Shown here: piece after piece, positions 1-7,188 of the stretch
How the letters are laid out: the number at the start of each line of letters is the position of its first letter
How positions within the stretch are numbered: the stretch's first letter is position 1
Made by a program: the position numbers and the translations under genes
Assembly (NCBI RefSeq): GCF_040783975.1
Contig: NZ_CP160631.1
Location: 1,798,001-1,862,000 of the forward strand
From: Pantoea sp. Ep11b
GTDB taxonomy: Bacteria; Pseudomonadota; Gammaproteobacteria; Enterobacterales; Enterobacteriaceae
DNA: 64,000 nt
Reading direction: 5' to 3'
Notes under the pieces: model-generated
What the model was told of the DNA's origin: nothing
Seen by the model: only the letters and a program-made list of their open reading frames with translations
Database searches by the model: none

Positions 1-1253
1 TGGCGCTTGCCACTACCGCCATCGCCTGGCTGCTGATGCTGCTGGCACCGTTTCCGGGACTGCGTCAGCTGGCGGTCTTTGCCGCCAGCGGATTAACCGC
101 CTCCTGCCTGACGGTGATCCTGATTTATCCGTGGCTGGTTCGCGGCCTGCCGGTCCGCCCGGTGCCGCTGATGGTGACGCTGGCCCGCTGGCTGGCCGCC
201 TGGCGTCGCCAGCGCGGGCTGCGCGTGGGGCTGCCGCTGGCGATGGCGATCGTTGCCCTGGCCGGGATCGCCCAGCTGAAGGTGGATGATGATATCGCGC
301 ATCTGCAAAGTGCCCCGGCCCGCCTGCTGGAGCAGGATCGCCAGCTGGCCAGCCTGACCGGACAGCGCGCCGATCAGACCTGGTTTGTCGTCTGGGGTCA
401 GGATGCGCAGCAGACGCTGCAGCGGCTGGAAACCCTGGCCCCGGATCTGCAGCAGGCTCAGCAGCAGGGCTGGCTGCAGCACTATCGCCTGTTGCCGCTG
501 TCGTCACTCGCCCGGCAGCAGCAGGATCTCCGGCTGCTTAACCAGGCCGCGCCGCACATCCGGGCCCGTCTGCAGCAGGCGGGGATGGCGCTGGCTGAAC
601 CGGATCTGAGCCCGATGCCGGTGACGCCAGCGGCCTGGCTGGCGAGCCCCCTGAGCGAAGGCTGGCGGCTGCTCTGGCTGACGCTGCCGGATGGACGCAG
701 CGGGGTGCTGGTGCCCGTCAGCGGTGTCCGGGACAGCGCAGCTCTCGCGGCACTGGCGGCGCAGCATCCGGGCGTCAGCTGGATCGACCGCAAGGCGAGC
801 TACGATGCGCTGTTCAGCTTCTGGCGCACTCTGCTCGGCGGATTACTGGCACTGGCGCTGGCGCTGATAACGCTGAGCTTTGTGCTGCGGCTGGGGCTCA
901 GAGCGGGCCTGCGCAGCGCGCTGCCGTCGGTGCTGTCGCTGGCGATGGCGCTGTCGACCCTGGGCTGGACAGGCGCCTCGCTGAACCTGTTTGCCCTGCT
1001 GGCGCTGATTCTGGTGCTGGGCATTGGCATTAACTACACGCTCTTTTTCAGCAATCCGCAGGGCACGCCGCTGACCTCGCTGCTGGCGGTATCGCTGGCG
1101 ATGATCACTACCTTACTGACGCTGGGAATGCTGGTGTTCAGCAGCACCAGCGCAATTGCCAGTTTCGGCACCGTTTTATGCAGCGGCATCTTCAGCGCGT
1201 TCCTGCTGTCGCCGCTGGCGATGCGACCCACCCGATCAAGGAGTAAACGATGA
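1..1253 (+). CDS. apeM: MMPL/RND-type predicted exporter of the aryl-polyene cluster (5' truncated by window edge)
   Basis: Only the C-terminal ~417 residues are visible; the reading frame is open to the left edge (codons start at base 3). The sequence shows two hydrophobic segments, a soluble periplasmic-type domain of ~200 residues, then a cluster of at least four TM helices, as in the second half of MMPL exporters (COG4258). The TM motif reads GIGINYTLFF, where many RND/MMPL proteins have Asp in place of the Asn. It overlaps the next gene by 4 bases (ATGA) and heads a run of APE genes in the order exporter, lipoprotein, KS, DH, KR, KS. Known role in APE clusters: presumed transport of the aryl-polyene lipid towards the outer membrane. 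The symbol follows the E. coli CFT073 APE naming and is inferred from gene order. Confidence 0.85.
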   Translation, partial: ALATTAIAWLLMLLAPFPGLRQLAVFAASGLTASCLTVILIYPWLVRGLPVRPVPLMVTLARWLAAWRRQRGLRVGLPLAMAIVALAGIAQLKVDDDIAHLQSAPARLLEQDRQLASLTGQRADQTWFVVWGQDAQQTLQRLETLAPDLQQAQQQGWLQHYRLLPLSSLARQQQDLRLLNQAAPHIRARLQQAGMALAEPDLSPMPVTPAAWLASPLSEGWRLLWLTLPDGRSGVLVPVSGVRDSAALAALAAQHPGVSWIDRKASYDALFSFWRTLLGGLLALALALITLSFVLRLGLRAGLRSALPSVLSLAMALSTLGWTGASLNLFALLALILVLGIGINYTLFFSNPQGTPLTSLLAVSLAMITTLLTLGMLVFSSTSAIASFGTVLCSGIFSAFLLSPLAMRPTRSRSKR

Positions 1254-1822
1254 TCCGTGCCGCCTCTGTTCTGCTGACGGCGCTGCTGCTCAGCGCCTGT
1301 GCCGGACCGGCCCCCGACAGCAGTCGTCCCACCGCCTGGCTGAAGCCGGGCGTGAAAGTGACCCTGCCGTCGCCGGGGATTGAACCCGCTTTTCAGCAGC
1401 AGCAGTTACTTACCGGGCAGGTGAAAGGGCGGAGCCAGTCGCTGCTGGTGCTGCTCAGCGCCGATAAGCAGCAGATCGATTTGGCGGGACTCTCCTCGGT
1501 GGGCATCCGGCTGTTCAGCCTGCGCTACGACGCCAGCGGTATCCACACAGAGCAGCTGATGCCGCTGCCGCAGATGCCGCCTGCCAGTCAGGTCCTGGCG
1601 GATATTATGCTCAGCTACTGGCCAGTGGCTCGCTGGCAGGCCGTGCTGCCGGCAGGCTGGACGCTGCAGGATCAGGGGTTAAAGCGAAAACTGATCGATG
1701 CCGATAACCATCTGGTGACCGAAATTGACTATCTGCAACGCGGTCATCAGCGCCAGCCGATCAGCATCCGGCAGCATGCTTTTGGCTATCAGATCCATAT
1801 TCAACAGCTGGACGCCTCATGA
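1250..1822 (+). CDS. apeN: DUF3261-type lipoprotein of the aryl-polyene cluster
   Basis: 190-residue protein with a lipoprotein signal peptide: a hydrophobic stretch followed by the lipobox LLSAC, lipidated Cys about residue 17. The rest is a soluble domain that fits the DUF3261 lipoproteins found in nearly all APE gene clusters; its exact role is unknown and it probably assists export or outer-membrane placement of the pigment. It overlaps apeM and apeO by 4 bases each (ATGA), so translation is likely coupled. Symbol from cluster position. Confidence 0.82.
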   Translation: MIRAASVLLTALLLSACAGPAPDSSRPTAWLKPGVKVTLPSPGIEPAFQQQQLLTGQVKGRSQSLLVLLSADKQQIDLAGLSSVGIRLFSLRYDASGIHTEQLMPLPQMPPASQVLADIMLSYWPVARWQAVLPAGWTLQDQGLKRKLIDADNHLVTEIDYLQRGHQRQPISIRQHAFGYQIHIQQLDAS

Positions 1823-2973
1823 TCTATATTGCTGCCACCGGCATGCTGAATGCCCTGGGAAATAACAGCCAGCAGATTGCCGCGCATCTGAAAAAAGGGG
1901 AGGCGCCTGGCATGCAGCGCAGCCAGGGCTGGCTGAGCAGCGGCCGTGCCTGCTGGCTTGGCCGGGTCGAAGGGGCGTTACCGCCGATCCCTGCCGCCCT
2001 GCGCGCGCACAATACCCGCAACAATCAGCTGCTGCTGGCCGCGCTGGCGCAGATCCGTCCGGCGCTGGACGCGGCGATTGACCGCTATGGTGCCAGCCGG
2101 GTCGCGATCGTGCTGGGCACCAGCACCTCGGGCGTGGATGAGGGCGACGAGCAGATCCGCGGCAGGCAGCCCGATTATCACTATCAGATGCAGGAGTTAG
2201 GCGATCCTTCCCGCTTTCTGGCGCACTATCTGCGTCTGGATGGCCCGGCTTATACTATTTCGACCGCCTGCTCCTCCAGCGCACGCGCCATCATGAGTGG
2301 CGAGCGGCTGATCGCGGCAGGGCTGGCCGATGTGGCGCTGGTGGGCGGGGCAGACTCGCTGAGCCGGATGCCGATCAACGGATTTGACAGCCTGGCTTCG
2401 CTCTCTGAACGACGCTGCGCACCCTTCAGCCGCGATCGCGACGGCATCTCGATTGGGGAAGGGGCGGCGCTGATGCTGCTGACGCGTGAGCCGCAGCCGC
2501 TGGCGCTGCTGGGCGCGGGGGAATCCTCTGACGCCTGGCATATGTCCGCGCCTCATCCCGAAGGCGAGGGCGCAGAACGGGCGATGCGCATGGCACTGCA
2601 GCGGGCCAGCCTGCTGCCGGAACAGATTGGCTATATCAATCTGCACGGCACCGCCACACCGCTCAACGACCAGATGGAAGCCGGGGTGATCCAGCGGCTG
2701 TTCGGCAACCGCATACCCTGCAGTTCAACCAAACATCTGACCGGCCATACGCTTGGCGCGGCGGGCGTGTGCGAAGCCGCTCTCAGCGCGCTGATCCTGC
2801 AGGAGAACCTGCTGCTGCCTGCGCAGGATTTCAGCGAGGCGGCGCAGGATGAGAGCCTGCCGGATTTCGGCCTGCTGTTACGGCCGCAGACGCTGCAGCG
2901 GCCCGTCATCGCCTCTAACTCATTCGCCTTTGGCGGCAACAATACCTGTCTGATTCTGGGACGTGTTTCATGA
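1819..2973 (+). CDS. apeO: beta-ketoacyl-ACP synthase of aryl-polyene polyketide synthesis
   Basis: 384-residue thiolase-fold condensing enzyme. The full Cys-His-His triad is present: TACSSSA (Cys about 151), NLHGTATP (His) and STKHLTGHTLG (His), with a glycine-rich SFAFGGNN C-terminus. It should catalyse decarboxylative chain extension on ACP-bound aryl-polyene intermediates; in the E. coli APE system ApeO is the catalytic KS that pairs with the chain-length factor ApeC (not in this window). It overlaps apeN and apeP by 4 bases each. It is clearly distinct from fabF at 51315. The assignment as ApeO rather than another cluster KS rests on order. Confidence 0.9.
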   Translation: MIYIAATGMLNALGNNSQQIAAHLKKGEAPGMQRSQGWLSSGRACWLGRVEGALPPIPAALRAHNTRNNQLLLAALAQIRPALDAAIDRYGASRVAIVLGTSTSGVDEGDEQIRGRQPDYHYQMQELGDPSRFLAHYLRLDGPAYTISTACSSSARAIMSGERLIAAGLADVALVGGADSLSRMPINGFDSLASLSERRCAPFSRDRDGISIGEGAALMLLTREPQPLALLGAGESSDAWHMSAPHPEGEGAERAMRMALQRASLLPEQIGYINLHGTATPLNDQMEAGVIQRLFGNRIPCSSTKHLTGHTLGAAGVCEAALSALILQENLLLPAQDFSEAAQDESLPDFGLLLRPQTLQRPVIASNSFAFGGNNTCLILGRVS

Positions 2974-3446
2974 TTTTTCCTTCTCCTGCGGCACACTGGC
3001 TGCCGCACGCTGCGCCGATGCTGCTGCTAGACCAGCTGATCGCCGTCGATGATGTGCAGGTTCACTGCCAGGTTTCGACCGCTGCGGATGGCGTACTGGC
3101 GCCGTTTCTGACGGCGCAGGGTGAACTGCCTGCGTGGTTTGGCGTTGAGATGATGGCGCAGACCGTGGGCGTCTGGTCGGGCTGGCACGCCCGGCAGGGC
3201 GGCGCAACGCTGATCCCGCCCGGTATGCTGCTGGGCGGACGCGGCTGGCGGGCAGAGCAGCCGCTGTTTCCCGCAGCGGTCACACTGGATATCCGCATGA
3301 CGCTGCTGATGCGCGACGATCGCATGGGCAGTTTTGAAGGTGAGATTCGCGCGGGCACGCAACTGCTTGCCAGCGGCCGCCTGAATACCTATCAACCCAA
3401 TGAAGCAGAATTACAGCAATTAATGTTACAAGGAAAACAGCCATGA
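2970..3446 (+). CDS. apeP: 3-hydroxyacyl-ACP dehydratase (hotdog fold) of the aryl-polyene cluster
   Basis: 158-residue single hotdog-domain protein. The N-terminal PHAAPMLLLDQL resembles the catalytic-His segment of FabZ (PHRxPFLLVD), and FGVEMMAQTVG resembles the helix carrying the second acidic catalytic residue. It should dehydrate the beta-hydroxyacyl-ACP made by the ketoreductase encoded next, creating each conjugated double bond of the polyene. It overlaps apeO and apeQ by 4 bases (ATGA), consistent with equimolar production. APE clusters carry two such dehydratases (ApeI and ApeP); the position identifies this one as ApeP. Confidence 0.88.
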   Translation: MIFPSPAAHWLPHAAPMLLLDQLIAVDDVQVHCQVSTAADGVLAPFLTAQGELPAWFGVEMMAQTVGVWSGWHARQGGATLIPPGMLLGGRGWRAEQPLFPAAVTLDIRMTLLMRDDRMGSFEGEIRAGTQLLASGRLNTYQPNEAELQQLMLQGKQP

Positions 3447-4174
3447 CAGAGTCGGTATTAGTCACGGGCGCCAGTAAAGGCATTGGCCGCGCGATTGCGC
3501 TGCGTCTTGCTCAGGATGGCTTTCAGATTATCGTGCATTTCAATCGCGATCGCGCCGGAGCTGAGCAGTGCCTGCAGCAGATCGAAGCCGCAGGCGGCAG
3601 CGGCCGTCTGCTGGGCTTTGATGTCGCCGATCGGGCCGCAACCCGCGCCGCGCTTGAGGCGGATATCGAAGAGCATGGGGCCTATTACGGTGTGGTCAGC
3701 AATGCGGGCATTACCCGCGATGCGGCCTTTCCGGCCCTGACGGATCAGGAGTGGGACAGCGTCATCCACACCAATCTCGACAGCTTCTACAACGTCATTC
3801 AGCCCTGCGTGATGCCGATGATCGGCCTGCGACGCGGTGGCCGGATCATTACCCTCTCTTCGGTCTCCGGGATAATGGGAAATCGCGGGCAGGTCAACTA
3901 CAGCGCAGCCAAAGCGGGCATTATCGGTGCCACTAAGGCGCTGGCGATTGAGCTGGCCAAACGTAAGATCACCGTTAACTGCATCGCGCCCGGCCTGATC
4001 GATACCGGCATGGAAGGGCTGGCACCGCAGGTGGTCGACGAGGCGATGAAACTTGTGCCGATGAAACGCATGGGCGCAGCCGAAGAGGTGGCGGGCCTGG
4101 CGAGCTATCTGATGTCCGATATCGCAGGCTACGTCACGCGTCAGGTCATTTCGATTAACGGAGGCATGTTGTGA
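3443..4174 (+). CDS. apeQ: 3-ketoacyl-ACP reductase (SDR, FabG-like) of the aryl-polyene cluster
   Basis: 243 residues, a classical short-chain dehydrogenase. Visible motifs: TGASKGIG nucleotide-binding loop near the N-terminus, the NAG motif about residue 90, the catalytic Ser in LSSVSG, and YSAAK with catalytic Tyr about 153 and Lys 157; C-terminal INGGML as in FabG. It reduces the beta-keto group with NADPH after each condensation. It is a paralogue of housekeeping fabG at 50103. It overlaps apeP by 4 bases and its stop codon overlaps the apeR start. Confidence 0.9.
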   Translation: MTESVLVTGASKGIGRAIALRLAQDGFQIIVHFNRDRAGAEQCLQQIEAAGGSGRLLGFDVADRAATRAALEADIEEHGAYYGVVSNAGITRDAAFPALTDQEWDSVIHTNLDSFYNVIQPCVMPMIGLRRGGRIITLSSVSGIMGNRGQVNYSAAKAGIIGATKALAIELAKRKITVNCIAPGLIDTGMEGLAPQVVDEAMKLVPMKRMGAAEEVAGLASYLMSDIAGYVTRQVISINGGML

Positions 4175-5406
4175 TGCAGCGCGTCGTTGTCACCGGAATG
4201 GGAGGCGTGACTGCCTTTGGTGAATCCTGGGCTGAGATCGCGGCCCGCATCCGTGCAGGCCGCAACGCGGTGCGCTTTATGCCAGAGTGGCAGGTCTATG
4301 ACGGGCTGCACACCCTGCTGGGCGCACCGGTGGATGATTTTACGCTGCCCGCTCACTACACCCGCAAGCGCATCCGGGCGATGGGCCGCGTGTCGCTGCT
4401 GGCGACCCGTGCAACCGAACTGGCGCTGACCCAGGCGGGCCTGATTGACCACCCGGTGCTGACCAGCGGCGAAACCGGCATCGCCTACGGTTCATCGACC
4501 GGCAGTACCGGGCCGGTCAGCGAGTTCGCCACTATGCTGACCGAGAAACACACCAACAATATTACCGGCACCACCTACGTGCAGATGATGCCGCATACCA
4601 CCGCCGTCAACGCCGGGCTCTTTTTTGGCCTGCGCGGACGGGTCATCCCCACCTCCAGCGCCTGCACCTCCGGCAGCCAGGCGATTGGCTATGCCTGGGA
4701 AGCGATCCGTCACGGCTATCAGACGGTGATGGTGGCTGGCGGGGCGGAAGAGCTCTGTCCGTCGGAAGCGGCGGTGTTCGATACCCTGTTTGCCACCAGC
4801 CAGCGTAACGACGCGCCGCACACCACGCCAGCGCCGTTCGACCAGCAGCGCGATGGGCTGGTGATTGGCGAGGGGGCGGGTACGCTGATTCTGGAGTCGC
4901 TGGAGCATGCACAGGCGCGTGGTGCCACGATCTACGCCGAACTGACCGGCTTCCACACCAACTGCGATGCTGCGCATATTACCCAGCCGCAGCGGGAAAC
5001 CATGCAGATCTGTATCGAACGGGCGTTGCAGAGCGCCGGGATCACGGCAGCAGAGATCGGTTATGTCAATGCGCACGGCACGGCGACCGAACGGGGTGAC
5101 ATGGCGGAAAGTCTGGCGACGGCTGCCGTGTTCGGTGAATCCACGCCCATCTCCTCGCTGAAATCTTACTTCGGGCATACCCTGGGTGCCTGCGGGGCGC
5201 TGGAAGCCTGGATGAGCATCGAGATGATGCGGGAAGGGTGGTTTGCGCCGACGCTTAACCTGACTCAGCCGGCCGCTGACGGCGGCGCGCTCGACTTCAT
5301 CATGGGTGCGCCTCGCGAGATCGAGACTGACTATATCCAGAGTAACAACTTTGCCTTTGGCGGGATCAACACGTCACTGATCTTCAGACGCTGGCGCGGC
5401 AGCTGA
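4174..5406 (+). CDS. apeR: beta-ketoacyl-ACP synthase II-like enzyme, last gene of the aryl-polyene cluster
   Basis: 410-residue FabF-like condensing enzyme with triad SACTSG (Cys about 164), NAHGTATE (His) and LKSYFGHTLG (His), and a NNFAFGGIN end. In the APE pathway ApeR acts beside the ApeO-ApeC pair; it is thought to catalyse an early or priming condensation. The ATG at 4174 overlaps the apeQ stop (TGATG) and gives the usual KS start MQRVVVTGMG; a GTG three bases earlier (4171) is also possible, and GGAGG at about 4160-4164 suits both. It ends 6 bases before a strong terminator, so it closes the operon. Confidence 0.9.
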   Translation: MQRVVVTGMGGVTAFGESWAEIAARIRAGRNAVRFMPEWQVYDGLHTLLGAPVDDFTLPAHYTRKRIRAMGRVSLLATRATELALTQAGLIDHPVLTSGETGIAYGSSTGSTGPVSEFATMLTEKHTNNITGTTYVQMMPHTTAVNAGLFFGLRGRVIPTSSACTSGSQAIGYAWEAIRHGYQTVMVAGGAEELCPSEAAVFDTLFATSQRNDAPHTTPAPFDQQRDGLVIGEGAGTLILESLEHAQARGATIYAELTGFHTNCDAAHITQPQRETMQICIERALQSAGITAAEIGYVNAHGTATERGDMAESLATAAVFGESTPISSLKSYFGHTLGACGALEAWMSIEMMREGWFAPTLNLTQPAADGGALDFIMGAPREIETDYIQSNNFAFGGINTSLIFRRWRGS

Positions 5407-5411
5407 TCGCA

Positions 5412-5445
5412 GGCCCGTGCCACCCGGCACGGGCCCGTTTATTTT
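5412..5445 (+). terminator. Rho-independent terminator closing the APE operon
   Basis: Perfect 10-bp GC-rich stem (5412-5421 pairs with 5426-5435) with an ACCC loop, followed by a T-rich tail (5438-5445). It lies directly after the apeR stop. Confidence 0.88.
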
Positions 5446-5530
5446 CATGGCGAAAGAAACAGACGGTTAACGCCCTTTCCTCTACACTGTCTCTCACCGC
5501 CCGGCGGACCCTTTTTTTCACAGGACAGTT

Positions 5531-5674
5531 ATGTCGTTACCCTTGCCGCCCGACGATCAGGACGAGCCGATCCGCCAGTCCCTTGATGATGCGCACTTCG
5601 CGATTGTGGTGCTTGCGGTGACCTCCGTAACGCTTATAATCTTTGTGCTCATGATTACGCTCTGGATGAGCTGA
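5531..5674 (+). CDS. small single-span membrane protein, unknown (47 aa)
   Basis: Not recognised. An ORF of 47 codons starts with ATG preceded by an AGGA ribosome site 5-9 bases upstream. The protein has an acidic N-terminal 20 residues (PPDDQDEP...SLDDAH) and then one strong hydrophobic helix (about residues 22-45, FAIVVLAVTSVTLIIFVL) that ends almost at the C-terminus. The following small gene has the same build, with a 37-base gap. It could be a regulator of a membrane enzyme, a stress small protein, or a chance ORF; the good ribosome site and the well-formed TM favour a real gene. Confidence 0.55.
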   Translation: MSLPLPPDDQDEPIRQSLDDAHFAIVVLAVTSVTLIIFVLMITLWMS

Positions 5675-5711
5675 CACGCACAGCTTCAACGGATTGAATG
5701 AGGAGAAGGCG

Positions 5712-5885
5712 ATGGACTCCGGAGATGATAAACTGATCGCAATTATTGGTTTACTGGCGGCCTGTCTGATCGGGGTAACGTTCCTGCTGACGATGGTCTG
5801 GCTGACCGACATTCGTCATCCTGTCGATCCCTCCCTGGACGTTCACTCCTGTACTCCCAAAACAAACCGGGCTCAGCACGCCTGA
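5712..5885 (+). CDS. small single-span membrane protein, unknown (57 aa)
   Basis: Not recognised. The start at ATG 5712 is chosen because AGGAGAAGG lies just upstream (5701-5709); an in-frame ATG at 5694 would add 6 residues but has no clear ribosome site. It has a short acidic N-terminus (MDSGDD), one TM helix (about residues 7-30, LIAIIGLLAACLIGVTFLL) and a polar 25-residue tail with a single Cys. It follows another tiny TM protein on the same strand and its 3' end overlaps the convergent glycosidase-like gene by 13 bases. Function unknown; topology probably N-in/C-out or the reverse, not decidable here. Confidence 0.55.
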   Translation: MDSGDDKLIAIIGLLAACLIGVTFLLTMVWLTDIRHPVDPSLDVHSCTPKTNRAQHA

Positions 5886-7036
5886 TTTCGGGTGGTAAAT
5901 TTAATCTGCTGACTGCGCAGTACCAGCGCTAACGCCTCATGCAGGTTGCGATTGCCGTTGGGATCGGCGAGTCCCAGCAGCGGACCGGGCGAACGCCGAT
6001 CGTCGGCCCAGGCGGGATACTCCACTACCGGATAGAGCGAAATGCCCTCCACCGCGATGCCCTGATCCAGCGCCACCGTCACATTCTCTGCAACCTCCTG
6101 CAGCCAGGGCGCGCGTGCGTCACCCTCTGCGCCGGTTTCGGCGATCAGCATCGGGCGCTGATAACGCTCCCAGCAGCGGGCCAGCAGAATATGCAGCGGC
6201 ACCCGCTCCGGGTCGGTCAGTGACATCGGCTGATCGGGGAAAAACCAGTGATTATCGGGATAGTAGTTCAGGCCGAGAATATCCAGACACGCTTCACTGC
6301 CGCCCAGCTCCTTATCGATCCGGCCCGCCAGCATATCCCAGGCTTCAAACTGCGCCTGATGCTGCGCATCGGCCCGGGGTTTACTGTCCGGGTTGTCAGG
6401 ATGATGGGCAATCTGCACCAGTGGATCGGTCAGAACAAAGCGCGCATCGGGGTAAACCTCACGGATGGCATGAATCGCGGCCAGTGAGGCGCGGACCAGC
6501 TGACGTTTCAGCTCCCTGCCACGCCGGGCGGCATGAGGATTAAACCAGGCGACCTCCGCCCCGGCCCATGACCAGAAGGAGATCTGATTGATTGGGGTAA
6601 AGAAGGGGCGCTCAATGCCGCGGTCACGCATCAGCAGGGCCATCGCGCGGGCGAAACGGCAGAAGTGATCAACGAACTCCGCCTTCCAGATGTTCAGGTG
6701 GTCGGGGTAGCCGAAGTGGGCCAGCTCCCAGATGATCTCTATCTGCTGACGCTGTGCGGCATCCACCATCGGCAGAAAGCTCTGCCAGTCATACTGACCC
6801 GGGATCTTCTCGATCAGATGCCAGCGGGCGCCGTCGCGCGCGGTAAGCAGATGCTGGGTGGCCAGGGCGGCGTAATCTTTTTCCAGCAGCATGTCGTGTC
6901 CGCTGCTGATGACCATGTCGAGCCGTTTGCCGGGTGTGCGACAGGCGGCAGAGCAGGGAAAACTGCCCTGAAAAAAGCTGCGGAACAGGCTGGGATGGTA
7001 ACGCGGGCCGGTATCTGTAAGGGGGTGATGAGACAT
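5873..7036 (-). CDS. GH1/clan GH-A-like glycosidase family protein with altered acid/base position
   Basis: 387 residues, cytoplasmic (no signal peptide). The start at 7036 is chosen for the AGGAGAGG ribosome site just upstream and because the family begins near this HPLTDTGPRYHPSLFRSF region; a longer start at 7105 is open but weak. It looks like the beta-glucosidase-like TIM-barrel family often annotated as family-1 glycosylhydrolase. Visible: IIWELAHFGYPDHLNI, then TPINQISFWSWAG where relatives carry NE, and IAETGAEG as likely nucleophile segment. The Asn-Glu acid/base pair therefore appears as Asn-Gln (codon CAG, read directly). If so, it may be a weak or non-hydrolytic enzyme, a transglycosidase or a binding protein. 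Substrate unknown. It stands alone between the APE cluster and clsC. Confidence 0.75.
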   Translation of the reverse strand: MSHHPLTDTGPRYHPSLFRSFFQGSFPCSAACRTPGKRLDMVISSGHDMLLEKDYAALATQHLLTARDGARWHLIEKIPGQYDWQSFLPMVDAAQRQQIEIIWELAHFGYPDHLNIWKAEFVDHFCRFARAMALLMRDRGIERPFFTPINQISFWSWAGAEVAWFNPHAARRGRELKRQLVRASLAAIHAIREVYPDARFVLTDPLVQIAHHPDNPDSKPRADAQHQAQFEAWDMLAGRIDKELGGSEACLDILGLNYYPDNHWFFPDQPMSLTDPERVPLHILLARCWERYQRPMLIAETGAEGDARAPWLQEVAENVTVALDQGIAVEGISLYPVVEYPAWADDRRSPGPLLGLADPNGNRNLHEALALVLRSQQIKFTTRNQAC

Positions 7037-7188
7037 ATTCCTCTCCTGCCGGCCATTGCCGGTCACAGATCGTCCGGTTAAGTCTAGACTAAAAAACGCC
7101 CACAACTTTCACGCATTCGGAACAGCGGTATAGCGCCAGCGGTCGGACCGGGGAATAATAAAATAACAGCATCTTACAGGGAATTGTC

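Noticed and set aside
5939..7081. Plus-strand frames opposite the glycosidase-like gene
   Set aside because: Shadow frames; the minus-strand protein has family-type conserved blocks and a good start.
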